DNA from: Sediminitomix flava
GTDB lineage: Bacteria; Bacteroidota; Bacteroidia; Cytophagales; Flammeovirgaceae
Assembly (NCBI RefSeq): GCF_003149185.1
Contig: NZ_QGDO01000003.1
Location: 496,001 to 560,000, forward strand
DNA: 64,000 bases
Reading direction: 5' to 3'
How positions within the stretch are numbered: the stretch's first letter is position 1; the number at the start of each line of letters is the position of its first letter. This document shows, in pieces, positions 32,101 through 38,372 of this stretch. The position numbers were made by a program, and so were the translations under genes. Below the pieces are notes generated by a model. The model did no database searches. It worked only from the letters and a program-made list of their open reading frames with translations, and was not told where the DNA came from.

Positions 32101-33217
32101 TCAGCTTACATTTACAGACGGTATTATTTTGGGAGGTACAAATGAGACAATATCGTTTGGAACGAGTTCAAGTGTTACAGGAGCATCTGCTTCAAGTTAC
32201 ATCGATGGTGTCGCAATCAAAGAAGGTGGTTCAGATTTCATTTTCCCTGTCGGAAAGAATGGTATTTTAGCTCAATTAGGGCTTTACGACTATAGTGGAT
32301 CTTCAAGTACATTTAAAGTGGAGTACATTGAAGGCAATGCAAATACTTTGTCATCAACGTATGAAGCTGGACAACTAGAAGCTGTAAGTAGAATTGAATA
32401 TTGGGATCTTGAAAGGACTTCTGGTACTGACGACGCTAATGTTAGACTTTACTGGACAGACAATGAAAGAAGTCTTATTTACAAGCTAGATGAGATTTCA
32501 GTAGCACATCTTGATACTGATGATAATACTTGGTATACCAAAGGCGGAGACGCAACAGGGCCAGCAACAACTGCAGGTTCAGTAGGTAGTGATTTCCCTC
32601 TTACAGAATATGGCTATGTTACTTTTGGTTCTAGCACTACAGATAACTTGTTACCTATTTCTTTATCATACTTTGTAGCATCTTACAAAGCAGGAGAGGT
32701 ACTTTTAGAATGGGAAACATCTTCAGAAATAAATAATGATTATTTCACTGTAGAACGATCAATTGATGGAGTAAACTTCGAATCAATTGAGAAAGTAGAG
32801 GGTGCAGGATATAGCGACTTATCACTTTACTATTCAGTAATTGATGATTCTCCTTACCATGGAACTTCTTATTACAGATTGAAACAAACGGATTTCAGTG
32901 GAAGGTATACTTATACTGCAATTGTCCTTGTTTCAAGAGAATCAGATTTAGATGATTTCACATTGAAGCTTTACCCAAATCCGCTAAGAAATACAAGCTT
33001 GAATATTGAGCTAGGCGGTTTGAAAAAGCAAGAAGATGTAAGCTTAGAAGTGTATGATGTATTTGGTAAGAAAGTGATGATAAAACAATTGAAATCAGAC
33101 ACATCAGGCTTCTTACAATGGAAAACTGAAGAGTTGTCATCACTAAGTGCTGGAGTTTATATCTTATTGATTGATTCTGGTAGAGGTGTAGTACAACAAA
33201 GATTAGTTATAGAATAG
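20126..33217 (+). CDS. Giant modular surface protein with type A T9SS sorting domain
   Basis: A 4363-residue secreted protein. A signal peptide (1-22) ends at SYAQ. Most of the chain is a beta-rich repeat in which short units of the form VxGDWxxxGxF...VxFNGxNQxI...FxNLxxSG recur dozens of times, in the style of a beta-solenoid. Four linker segments with W-x(4-7)-W-x(3-4)-NW divide it (near residues 1351, 2469, 3243 and 3688), each preceded by a GxLSGExYENDxxxLIxW-like segment. After about 3975 the repeats end; a domain with VERSIDGVNFESIEKV (about 4195-4275) resembles the fibronectin-like module common before T9SS tails. The last 75 residues (LKLYPNP... to VVQQRLVIE) are a type-A sorting domain. 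An adhesin or matrix protein is likely. A hairpin terminator follows. Confidence 0.85.
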   Translation: MKKTYYLLLLLVFMGLSKLSYAQYTSNTALSDFTEVSAWDGGTPVFDGTETFTILNGHTYEINSDVSVGELTVESGATLRTKSGDVFTLTANDNITVEGTLDLYDDILNQTSLVWHSSLGTSFTLSGGGSIELGNVTFKDPNEANGTTASYVVSRNLDIQGNVTIEDDATFVGGTNTITVGGSWSEITNGAAYDGSAGGTVIFTNDLAIALSSDATSNDLIFHNVEFNGGGIVNFGAEVFTTGNFIISSNTTVNTGLNVLIDGDFSVESGSSYNQTLSTTNFDGFTNQSITLSGDVTFYNVRFADDDGVDNLKTIVGDLKASGQLHIDDLTELSTADLLSFNSFRLSNTDLDATAGITGDIEINGGTVYDDEANGVIDLSNTGSIKILGSSSIQAGDEFKVNDFFIEDGINLTINDGAQLTGKSSSVFSLGDNSRLQLRGADNFPNGFSTANYSVHENSFIYYNGALAQNIEPTDSNWSYGSLYLDEDTKTLTGNVDIANHIYLRDDVTLELSTFDVNLAGNIYNEDGGSITSASSGYGTFTFDGVNNAQTVQELDGGTSYSFGKIQVNKTGLTQDRNVTFYDNINFKEEFVVSNPDGAENAYLVIDLRDHVLTNDFTGASNFSIGDFVELRTSSTSEFLNANSSTIKTFSTNGSVIRFNGANQTIPTGIIYNNIELSGSGVKTAGGSLDVEGDFSRVGGNIDFSDNSQSITIGGDWLMDQDWTIMTGSLTFDGGDQTVRESNFNNVTFAGSGTKTISGTLIINGDLSINDGVTVSSSDESLTVGGDWTENGTGTFSQLTGTTTLESSNGQDLTTTSNSTFGNLHIKNDRGVEFYSDVVVSRNFDLDKNNAEIDLDVNTLFVGRYFYFDEGTTINYRDGAIIHFNGDQEQRLQNANTASLPSLVFSGNGEKIITDKEINVDGDITIDGAYLDANSRNISLTGNWNNTGTFESYRAVTFNGTNQTISSSNFHDLVISTTGTTTLEGNVVLSGYMDINAGATLDVSSSNYSISVEEGWTNDGAFEAQEGTVTFVGGNANIYPHPTEQTGEYDANNFYNVVFELGSNNTVSLYSTFDVDNDLTINSGILHTRGMDVYVGGSFVNNATFSHSNDASLLTLNASSGTHLFNPGTSSFRDITVDASGAVYELQSDLSISGSNNRLLTVQNGELSLNGNSIEFSSGTDILINGGILDVDEGADLVLGTDATITMSNGAFKVVGTESSPASLASSDPDTGDFYTYTQTGGTIHAKNYIIQNTKDGLDIQGGSIDATDNFSNGIFSDGTGSQYLKLNSISFTDFDVLDVVFNEGPTNNVERSGGSGVVTFKDYLGSLGGEAYENDAASFIEWDNDALTIVKWDGDAGDGLWNTATNWSGDAIPTSTDNVVLDNSLVAGNYNVSIPSAVQVNNLDINGDLTLSLNGNTLDINDLTFTDGTFELGTSGEVQVGGNYIVASTAVLNAGTSTVKFDGVSGASNLVSVAGSNGSFYNVTFEAEDDEARYMVSSDLSVTGDFTLTSGLFDILTASTITVEGNWQKNGGIFQEGTSTVDFSGASDQSISGGVFYNVILSGGSNKSLSSNMTIQNDLTISADAGTVLKGEDKLIFVKGDWVNNNSTAAFDAGTSSVIFNGGNQSITGTSSTEFSTLYLTGSGNKYFYESAHILKEMLISSTGTVQVEESVSITGEATASLEMTNGTMTVKGANNFPSNFGTYQLLGGAVEYRADLDQNIYQTTYYNLILDIPSTDAYNKNLLGDITVNGYLNIDKSNVVFNVNNHTLELEGNLGVPTSTTINWGTGTLIHKGGGWNIDRDITDFNNLILRGTSTKALLADLSVTGDLTVEDGVSLDLNDYELNGGGAFTLEGAASMVVNDHPSTTEPAFANGFSSYSLSENSTVTISAPDAVILPSGVTFGRLNLRGTLTASLEGDLDVDGIFDMSSTTFLDTDNGHDLYLAGSYVDLQNYTASNSSTVYFDGADQTIRNDLNSGSETFELNDVVFSGSGTKTLDGGNDIWNIAGDVTVNSGAFVRLSRQMNVAGSFTNNGSFTQTSNTYGLEFNGVGDIDLNFGVENQLRNVFFNGSGGTYTLITNGMKVINGYLNISSTSIVDFGSLTHELASNTHSFEGTINSTNASFIFNRTGDQYLPAIDLSFEDFTISGTGRKYIPANTYTIDDLHVESSPYLYLSEDGGENVSTLIVKGNWLNEGRVYTYTSNVYLDSDDTTTKTITSGGYEFYNLIINEYQTNARTYQIQDELYIENELQVKANATLEVINNTLRLGNNDTDYPLGETHTVEANGAIYIGENGILEFDGNDQDQTLNVSGSISFVGSTENLAKIERRSGNQRLAINILSGGSVAASFYEFSHIAHTGFIVNSGATIDATHNFSDGLWTGISTSNSGDYRYLQIDNDLGAGITINNVMFNHDRTPSQGVHYNVGRLSTATGKITFDGQINGRLAGATYEDDQNTGDADGLIVWSGTTDITWEGAVSADWNTAANWSSGTVPTSTENVVIPLGSPNNPIISTTAECNKLTISNGILSLTDAADLTVSSDLTIGTGTYAGILTAASGATIELDGSLDMSSNAIFKGTESTFNFTPLAGTVNLTANANSEFGNIIYNGDVDFRMIGSEIHVLGSMTLSNGNLSAITSNYTHYVAKDLLNNGGDVSASTTGLFVLNGDNQTVKDFVFNDLQIDGTGVKTFEGTNTIEDDLTIVSNLTSAATATINFKGDVIIESGATFDDGGTTHYFSGRNWKGEGSYAGAGTIEFVSTGDQYIEASKFNNLDLNLAASNEVYLMGDVDVTGDVYLRSNVNYLYTDEYLIQSTNGTGEFVMEASSRIQVQGANNFPDNFGTYSMDESSTTFYNGVVDQTVKGNVAYGRLDLRNPNTKTLSDDITVQERLYINDATLDVSTSNYTLTLYDDFYNNSIGSFLARSGEVIFAAPTADDTNYQDIYLGAEGTKDFYDLTVNSERRIDQEYATLNILNNFRIDKGDFRISDNDDNLYVSGNITIQDNGNFQTRGTLNLIKNSGPAFITSGGSTFNNVIINGDASFSLEDEFALNGNFTQLKGTFDLNGNKATLGNSSDVMTVESTFKVGPAGQLVLGSNVTFEVSETGRFEAIGTSSEFATIESTSGTRYNFIVNGTIAARYYIFSDLNLSGLNITSTGTIDETDNLSYGSFSRGIAGGTYLRIENTQNLTSSNRIEELTFVDDPGNGATNVTKLNAASGDIEFYNTRGNLSGENFDNDPYDLISFLGDETLTWVGSVSENWFLASNWSSNLGAGKVPTGLEDIIISSTAVNAPVVDGSIGTALAKSLTVESGAFLNVLSEVDGSDLIVSGDVTIEGVFTNSGNDVDIEVQGNWSKSNASAVFSPGESTVSLNTTTGTKYINNSNSTFNNLVVSNGHYIFEENTIILGNLSVETTGTLEVDNTSSLDVYVGGNLSNEGTLTPNNSSFYFNASDGATKTVLTGGVAFNDVYFNPSVSNTYQLSDNLTIDGNAYVDMTSLDLNSYDMSVGTDATDKLEVANSATLEVNGGETLALGSGTDLVIANGGKINLLGSSESNRAKVSSRVNMPYSFTVESGATINGEYYLIEYLDENGLEILSGATIEETSGEAMTNGEFSNGENSANSRYLHVVNDLGSGITFSEVRFNSGPTYNVVRESGSGNLTVFNSTGALSGYTFEKDDQAVSDVAGLILWTYDNAPFIWQGDVSTDWHTSANWDRDAVPSSTSEVFIPQGTANAIISTANAEAKGLTFQEGGHLTITSGYNLNIEDYLDINSETFIIQDGSSSTVTVGENILNLNSSGSSYFGDASTLVLESESATPLTLYSDISLNNLTINGTATYSTDVLDVNGNLTIQNGGLELANTSSTLNVGGNIDVQASGTLNLSTGEVTLDGANQDITFTGTASLNNLKLNGTDVKTLKSSTSVHNLVISSTSTFTIDGGISLAVDGDWTNSGVFNHGNGTVTFEGDELQNIYQSGTGDFYNFIVNNDAPGFAINLNDPINVASQLTFTDGIILGGTNETISFGTSSSVTGASASSYIDGVAIKEGGSDFIFPVGKNGILAQLGLYDYSGSSSTFKVEYIEGNANTLSSTYEAGQLEAVSRIEYWDLERTSGTDDANVRLYWTDNERSLIYKLDEISVAHLDTDDNTWYTKGGDATGPATTAGSVGSDFPLTEYGYVTFGSSTTDNLLPISLSYFVASYKAGEVLLEWETSSEINNDYFTVERSIDGVNFESIEKVEGAGYSDLSLYYSVIDDSPYHGTSYYRLKQTDFSGRYTYTAIVLVSRESDLDDFTLKLYPNPLRNTSLNIELGGLKKQEDVSLEVYDVFGKKVMIKQLKSDTSGFLQWKTEELSSLSAGVYILLIDSGRGVVQQRLVIE

Positions 33218-33237
33218 ATAGATTGAATTTTTAAATA

Positions 33238-33277
33238 AAGAATGCCATCCTTTAAAAGGGATGGCATTTTCTTTTTT
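33238..33277. terminator. Bidirectional terminator between giant gene and GH43 gene
   Basis: A 10-bp stem AATGCCATCC / GGATGGCATT (33241-33250 with 33259-33268). On the plus strand it is followed by TTCTTTTTT; on the minus strand by CTTTATTTAAAAATT. It ends 3 bp before the GH43 stop codon. Confidence 0.82.
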
Positions 33278-33279
33278 AC

Positions 33280-34959
33280 TTATTTTCTTTCGAAGCCCTT
33301 ATAATTTACCCAGTCAAAATCGGCATAATCAGAAGATTTTTGGCCATTACTAGACGTGTAAAGCCCTAAGTTTGCGCCTGTGTATCCATCTCCCAAAATG
33401 AGATTAGCAGAAGTTGTTGTAAAAAGCTCATAAGATTTACCTTGGTCTAAAGAATAGAAATATTGGTATGTATGATTTTTTGAAATGACTTTAAAGATAA
33501 TTTCACCCTTATAAGTTTCAAGCTTTTTAGATTTCAGCGTTCGAACTTCTTTTTCTTTCTGTGCTAAATTGAGTTTCAGATTGTATGAGTTATTCCCTTT
33601 CTCAAGTGTAAAGTTGATGTATTTGTTGTCTTTGTACAATAAACTAATTCCAGCTTCTACATTCTCCTTTTTAGCTTTAAAATTCATCTTTGCACTATAT
33701 TCAAAATCACTTTCTTTCTGACGGAAACCAATCCAACTACAGCTGACTCTATCTTGTATAATTTCTGATCTTGTGTATAACCTAAGATATCCTTGATGAT
33801 CTGACAGGCTGTAAGTTCTTTGCTTCGGAATTCTTCTAAAATTCCATTCTAGATCAAGTCGTTCATTTTCGAAGTGATCAATGAAAGCATCATTTCGGTA
33901 TTGAGGTTTATCTGCAAATGGGAGTGGAGTATTCCTTAAAATACGACCTGTTTCTGGTGCAGCTACTGGCCATTCGTATTTTGTTTCTTTCCAATCATAA
34001 GGTTCTCTTTCCCATTGCATTGGCAATAAATGCGTTTCTCGTGCCATATTTGATGCTCGCGCTTCTTCATTTCTAATTCCAAGCGCTACCATATACCATC
34101 TTCCATCTGCTAATTGAATCATATCAGCATGTCCTGTGCTATTGACCCAATTGTCATAAGATAGGTTTCTTGTGGTGAGTACTGGGTTTCTAGGGTTTGA
34201 TGTAAACGGACCGATTACATTGTCACTGACAGCGATCATAACAGCATGCTCAAAACCCGTTCCTCCCTCAGCGATCATTAGGTAGTAACGTCCATCATGT
34301 TTGTACATATGAGGACCTTCAGCCCAAACTCCGCCGCAAGCACCAGTCCAGAGGTAGTGTCTTTCACCTTTAAGTTTCCAGTTTTCAAGGTCTAGTTCTT
34401 GCGTCCAAATTTCTCCTTCCCCTGAGAATGACGGATTTCTTGCAGCTCCTTGTCCTACATACCAAACCCTTCCATTGTCGTCAAAGAAAATGTCAGGATC
34501 AATACCTGGTGCACCTTCAATGACATGAGGTTCAGACCAAGGACCTTCTGCATTTTCAGCGGTGATAATAAAGTTGACAAGTTGTGCTGGCTCGCCTTCT
34601 GCAGGGCTATAGACATTAGTTGTGATAATGTAAAATAGTCCATCGTGATATCGAACTGTAGGGGCGTGAATTCCTCCGTCAGATTGCACATCTAATAGGT
34701 TTACTTTTCCATTGCATTGCTCTTTACGATGGAGTCCATGTCCAATACATTCCCAATTCACTAAGTCTTTACTTCTATGGATCGGTAAGCCAGGGAAGTA
34801 TTCGAAAGAAGAATTGACGATGTAATAATACTCACCATCATATGTAATTGATGGGTCAGGGTATCCCCCTGAGATAATTGGATTGGTGAAAGTGGTTCCT
34901 TGACCAAACACATGAATGGTGAGACTCAGAAGGAAAGCTAATAAAGTGATGTTTTTCAT
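33280..34959 (-). CDS. Glycoside hydrolase family 43 (beta-xylosidase / arabinofuranosidase-like)
   Basis: A 559-residue exported enzyme with a signal peptide ending at VFGQ (about 20). The catalytic five-bladed propeller spans about 22-330: GGYPDPSI holds the general base D35, GIDPDIFFDD the pKa-modulating aspartate, and WAEGPHMYKHDGRYYLM the general acid glutamate. A C-terminal concanavalin-like domain (about 360-555, of the type in beta-xylosidases) follows, with the last strand block YADFDWVNYKG. The family cleaves xylose- or arabinose-containing glycans; the exact substrate is not readable. No SusCD genes flank it. It diverges from the kynurenine operon. Confidence 0.88.
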   Translation of the reverse strand: MKNITLLAFLLSLTIHVFGQGTTFTNPIISGGYPDPSITYDGEYYYIVNSSFEYFPGLPIHRSKDLVNWECIGHGLHRKEQCNGKVNLLDVQSDGGIHAPTVRYHDGLFYIITTNVYSPAEGEPAQLVNFIITAENAEGPWSEPHVIEGAPGIDPDIFFDDNGRVWYVGQGAARNPSFSGEGEIWTQELDLENWKLKGERHYLWTGACGGVWAEGPHMYKHDGRYYLMIAEGGTGFEHAVMIAVSDNVIGPFTSNPRNPVLTTRNLSYDNWVNSTGHADMIQLADGRWYMVALGIRNEEARASNMARETHLLPMQWEREPYDWKETKYEWPVAAPETGRILRNTPLPFADKPQYRNDAFIDHFENERLDLEWNFRRIPKQRTYSLSDHQGYLRLYTRSEIIQDRVSCSWIGFRQKESDFEYSAKMNFKAKKENVEAGISLLYKDNKYINFTLEKGNNSYNLKLNLAQKEKEVRTLKSKKLETYKGEIIFKVISKNHTYQYFYSLDQGKSYELFTTTSANLILGDGYTGANLGLYTSSNGQKSSDYADFDWVNYKGFERK

Positions 34960-35086
34960 ATTTACTAAAAAATTTAAGTCGTCTGAATATAGCTGATTTA
35001 TAATCTGAGAAGGTGGATTGGACTAAGATTAGTTCTAAACAATTGTAAAGAACCCATTCTTTAAATCTATATAAGCACTTAACTAA

Positions 35087-35117
35087 TTTGCCCTTTTGAC
35101 ATAAAACCTTATTTTTA
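35087..35117 (+). promoter_or_regulatory. Candidate promoter of the kynurenine operon
   Basis: TTTG at 35087-35090, exactly 19 bases, then TATTTTTA at 35110-35117. This fits the Bacteroidota primary promoter consensus (TTTG, 19-21 nt, TAnnTTTG) at all but the last base. It lies 76 bp upstream of the first gene, in the gap shared with the divergent GH43 gene. The call is by eye. Confidence 0.45.
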
Positions 35118-35192
35118 AAATAAAGTGATTCAACTGTATTTTTTATTTTTCACAAGCTTGAGTCTCTTTTCCCAAAGACAATAACTAGAATT

Positions 35193-35981
35193 ATGAATAT
35201 AGATTTAACAAACAAAAATGCCCTTGTATGTGGCTCTAGCCAAGGAATAGGTTTTGCGTCAGCCATAGAATTGGCTAAGCTAGGTGCAAACGTAATCCTG
35301 TTGGCCAGAAACCAAGAAAGATTGGAGAAAGCTTTAGACAGTATTCCAAATAATGGTACTCAAAATCACCAATTATTGTGTGCGAATTTCGATGAGCCAA
35401 ATTTGCTCAAAAAAGTAATTGATGATTTTCTTACAGATCATAAACCTATTCATGTATTGGTCAATAACACAGGAGGACCCAATGGAGGACCAATTATAAA
35501 TGCAGAGCTTGATGAGTTTGAAAATGCTTTTTCTCGCCATTTGAAATGTAATCATATCTTGATGCAAGCCGTTTTGGAAAGTATGAAATCAGAAGGATAT
35601 GGAAGAATTATCAATGTGATTTCTACTTCTGTAAAAGCGCCACTGAATGGCCTTGGCGTTTCCAATACGATCAGAGGAGCAGTAGCGAGTTGGGCAAAGA
35701 CTGTTTCAAATGAGGTAGCAAAATATGGCATTACGGTCAATAATGTTTTGCCAGGTGCTACAATGACTGCAAGGTTGGAAAGTATTATCGCTAAAAAAGC
35801 TGAGAAATTAGGAACAACATCAGAAGCGGTAAGTCAAGAAATGATGCGTGAAATTCCAGCACAACGTTTTGGTGAAGCCCAAGAGGTTGCAAATGCAGTA
35901 GCTTTTTTAGCAACACCAGCAGCTTCTTACATCAATGGAATTAACGTTCCTGTAGATGGTGGACGTACACCTTCACTTTAA
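35193..35981 (+). CDS. SDR-family protein lacking the YxxxK pair, first gene of kynurenine operon
   Basis: A 262-residue short-chain dehydrogenase/reductase-fold protein. The nucleotide-binding loop is intact (G14-SSQ-G18-I-G20), as are NNTGG at 91-95 and a serine in the NVISTS strand (142-146). The catalytic Tyr-x3-Lys is replaced: the aligned segment reads S157-N-T-I-R161, so Ser stands for Tyr and Arg for Lys. A subgroup of SDR proteins (3-oxoacyl-ACP-reductase-like, without perfect catalytic tetrads) is known to have this. It is followed 10 bp later by the aldehyde dehydrogenase gene, so it is surely co-transcribed with the pathway. It might act by a different mechanism on a pathway intermediate or have a binding or regulatory role. 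Confidence 0.8.
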   Translation: MNIDLTNKNALVCGSSQGIGFASAIELAKLGANVILLARNQERLEKALDSIPNNGTQNHQLLCANFDEPNLLKKVIDDFLTDHKPIHVLVNNTGGPNGGPIINAELDEFENAFSRHLKCNHILMQAVLESMKSEGYGRIINVISTSVKAPLNGLGVSNTIRGAVASWAKTVSNEVAKYGITVNNVLPGATMTARLESIIAKKAEKLGTTSEAVSQEMMREIPAQRFGEAQEVANAVAFLATPAASYINGINVPVDGGRTPSL

Positions 35982-35991
35982 TTTCTAGCCT

Positions 35992-37443
35992 ATGGAGTTA
36001 AAAAAAATTCAAAATTATATTGGGGGAAAACTTCTTCCCCCAATCTCAAACAATTACTTGAATAATTTCAACCCAGCTATTGGAGAAGTCTATTCTGAAA
36101 TTCCAGATTCAAGTATTGAGGATGTTCATCTAGCGATTGTAGAAGCACAGAAGGTAAAAGACGAATGGGCAAATTTAGCCTTAGAAAAACGTTTTTTGAT
36201 TTTAAATACCATAGCTGAAAAAATTGAAGAACGAAGAGAAGAGCTGGCTTTGGCGGAGAGTATAGATAATGGAAAGCCTATTTCTTTGGCTATGGCTGTA
36301 GATATTCCTCGTGCAGCATCCAACTTCAGATTTTTTGCAACAGCAATCATGCATTTTGCTTCAGAATCTCATGAGATGGCAGGGGATGCAATCAATTATA
36401 CACTCCGAAAACCTATCGGGATTGTAGGCTGCATCTCACCTTGGAATCTTCCGCTTTATCTTTTTACATGGAAAATTGCGCCTGCTTTAGCAGCAGGTAA
36501 TTGTGTAATTGCAAAACCTTCAGAAGTGACACCTATGACGGCCTATTTACTTTCTGAAATTTGTATCGAAGCAGGTTTACCCCAAGGTGTCCTAAACATT
36601 GTTCATGGTTTGGGGAGTACTGTGGGGGAAGCGATGGTTAGACACCCTCAGATCAAAGCCATTTCATTTACAGGAGGAACGAATACAGGTGCTCGAATTG
36701 CCTCAATTGCAGCACCAATGTTCAAAAAACTTTCCTTAGAATTAGGTGGGAAAAACCCTAACATCATTTTCGCAGATTGTGACTACGAAAAGATGTTGAA
36801 TACCACAATCCGATCTTCTTTTGCCAATCAAGGACAAATTTGTTTGTGTGGCTCTCGAATCTTTGTAGAGCGAAGTCTTTACGCAAAGTTCAAAGAAGAT
36901 TTTGTAGCAAAAGTAAAAGCACTGAAAGTAGGAGATCCTCTTGTCGAAGGTTCAAATCTAGGAGCCGTGGTATCAGAAGCTCATATGCAGAAAGTATTGA
37001 GCTATAATAATCTTGCCAAAGAAGAAGGTGGAACTATTTTATGTGGAGGGGAACGAGTACAGTTAGAAGGACGCTGTGAAAATGGATGGTTTATTTCACC
37101 TACTGTAATTGAAGGCTTAAGCTATGATTGTAGAACGAACCAAGAAGAAATTTTTGGACCAGTAGTTACCATCATGCCTTTTGATACGGAAGAGGAAGTT
37201 TTGAAATATGCGAATTCAGTCAAATATGGCTTGGCCTCTACACTTTGGACTGCTGATTTGAATAGAGCGCACAGAATGGCTGAGCAAATAGAAGCAGGAA
37301 TTGTTTGGGTAAACTGTTGGCTACATCGTGACTTGCGTACACCATTTGGAGGAACAAAAGCATCGGGTGTAGGAAGAGAAGGCGGATGGGAAGCTCTCCG
37401 TTTTTTCACAGAGCCTAAAAATGTTTGCATACAGTATCAGTAG
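35992..37443 (+). CDS. 2-aminomuconate 6-semialdehyde dehydrogenase
   Basis: A 483-residue NAD-dependent aldehyde dehydrogenase, predicted to oxidise 2-aminomuconate semialdehyde to 2-aminomuconate. Visible: PWN at 150-152, the FTGGTNTG nucleotide loop at 226-233, the general base E250 in LELGGKNP, and the catalytic C284 in NQGQICLCG. Length is standard. Family membership is certain; the substrate is inferred from position, since enzymes making and using this aldehyde (ACMS decarboxylase and a RidA-type deaminase) are encoded in the same operon. The closest characterised relatives by pathway are AmnC/NbaE-type enzymes. A 494-bp repeat-bearing gap follows it. Confidence 0.87.
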   Translation: MELKKIQNYIGGKLLPPISNNYLNNFNPAIGEVYSEIPDSSIEDVHLAIVEAQKVKDEWANLALEKRFLILNTIAEKIEERREELALAESIDNGKPISLAMAVDIPRAASNFRFFATAIMHFASESHEMAGDAINYTLRKPIGIVGCISPWNLPLYLFTWKIAPALAAGNCVIAKPSEVTPMTAYLLSEICIEAGLPQGVLNIVHGLGSTVGEAMVRHPQIKAISFTGGTNTGARIASIAAPMFKKLSLELGGKNPNIIFADCDYEKMLNTTIRSSFANQGQICLCGSRIFVERSLYAKFKEDFVAKVKALKVGDPLVEGSNLGAVVSEAHMQKVLSYNNLAKEEGGTILCGGERVQLEGRCENGWFISPTVIEGLSYDCRTNQEEIFGPVVTIMPFDTEEEVLKYANSVKYGLASTLWTADLNRAHRMAEQIEAGIVWVNCWLHRDLRTPFGGTKASGVGREGGWEALRFFTEPKNVCIQYQ

Positions 37444-37476
37444 GAATTTAGGTAGGTGGGCAAATGATTTGATATT

Positions 37477-37504
37477 GTAGAGACAAGGCATGCCTTGTCT
37501 CTAC
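37477..37504. repeat. 28-bp perfect palindrome, copy 1
   Basis: A perfect inverted repeat with GCATGC at the centre; each arm starts GTAGAGACAAGGCA. The same 28 bases recur at 40886-40913, and similarity continues about 12 bases to the right (ACG, then TGGATAG in both). This is a mobile or amplified palindromic element of REP type. It lies 33 bp after the aldehyde dehydrogenase stop codon and could fold as a long hairpin in the operon mRNA. Confidence 0.9.
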
Positions 37505-37581
37505 GTTATGGATAGCAGTTTAATACTTACATTTAAATATTCACTCTCTATCAGATTCGGTATTGTTATACGTTTTTCTTG

Positions 37582-37892
37582 CCCAACGGCTGTAGGGATA
37601 GAAAAAACGCATGTAAAAGTGATCCCAACGGCTGTAGGGATAGAAAAAACGCATGTAAAAGTGTTCCCAACGGCTGTAGGGAAGGAAAAACGTCTGTAAA
37701 AGTGCTCCCAACGGCTGTAGGGGAAGAAAAACGCATGTAAAAGTGTTCCCAACGGCTGTAGGGGAAGAAAAACGCATGTAAAAGTGTTCTCAACGGCTGT
37801 AGGGGAAGAAAAACGCATGTAAAAGTGTTCCCAACGACTGTAGGGGGAGAAAAACGCATGTAAAAGTCTTCCCAACGACTGTAGAAGAGGGA
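37582..37892. repeat. Tandem repeat array, 41/42-bp unit, seven full copies and one partial
   Basis: Units start at 37582, 37624, 37666, 37707, 37748, 37789 and 37830; a partial eighth starts at 37871. The first two are 42 bp, the others 41 bp. Each has CCCAACGGCTGTAGGG, an A-rich block, then CGCATGTAAAAGTGTT. The first block can fold as a small hairpin (CCCAAC with GTAGGG, one A-A mismatch, loop GGCT or GACT). There are no spacers, so it is not a CRISPR. On the minus strand no unit contains a stop codon in any frame, which produces open frames that are artefacts of the array. It sits between the aldehyde dehydrogenase and deaminase genes of the operon. Confidence 0.95.
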
Positions 37893-37937
37893 AGTTCACC
37901 CATGACTTTTTATAAAACCAAAAACAACTATTAAGAC

Positions 37938-38360
37938 ATGATAGATAGCAACAAGAAATTTGAGTCAACTAAAGCTCCAGAACCTGTCGGTTTATATCCG
38001 CATGCCAGACAAGTGGGAAACCTCCTGTTTCTTTCGGGAGTAGGACCAAGAGAAAGAGGAACCAAGAAAATACCTGGCGTTGAGCTCGATGAACAAGGGA
38101 ATATTCTTTCTTATGACATCGAAAAGCAATGCCATTCCGTTTTTAATAATATTCGAGCAATTGTAGAAGATGCAGGTTCCAGTTGGGCGCAAATTGTAGA
38201 TGTTACCGTATTCTTAACCAATATGAAGGAAGATTTTCCCATCTACAATAAAATCTATGCAGAGTATTTTAAAGATAATCAGCCTTGTAGAACGACCGTA
38301 GAGATTAGTAGTTTACCTACGCCTATCGCTATTGAGCTGAAAGTTATTGCAACTATTTAA
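37938..38360 (+). CDS. RidA-family 2-aminomuconate deaminase
   Basis: A 140-residue RidA/YjgF-fold protein. The family arginine (R118 in QPCRTTVEIS) and the late glutamate E133 are present. Within the operon its expected role is hydrolysis of 2-aminomuconate to 4-oxalocrotonate with release of ammonia, as for the RidA-type AmnD/NbaF enzymes of nitrobenzoate and kynurenine degraders; it is slightly longer than the housekeeping RidA (about 128 residues), as those are. The DNA gap upstream is filled by repeats, while the next gene starts only 12 bp after it. Confidence 0.85.
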   Translation: MIDSNKKFESTKAPEPVGLYPHARQVGNLLFLSGVGPRERGTKKIPGVELDEQGNILSYDIEKQCHSVFNNIRAIVEDAGSSWAQIVDVTVFLTNMKEDFPIYNKIYAEYFKDNQPCRTTVEISSLPTPIAIELKVIATI

Positions 38361-38372
38361 ACCCCAAAACAT

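Noticed and set aside
37582-37892. CRISPR array
   Set aside because: Repeats are directly adjacent without unique spacers, units vary by substitutions, and no cas gene is present.
37501-37968. Open minus-strand frames of up to 155 codons between aldehyde dehydrogenase and deaminase genes
   Set aside because: They exist only because the repeat unit has no stop codon on that strand. The three frames repeat the same DNA in turn, and the longest overlaps the start of the deaminase gene.
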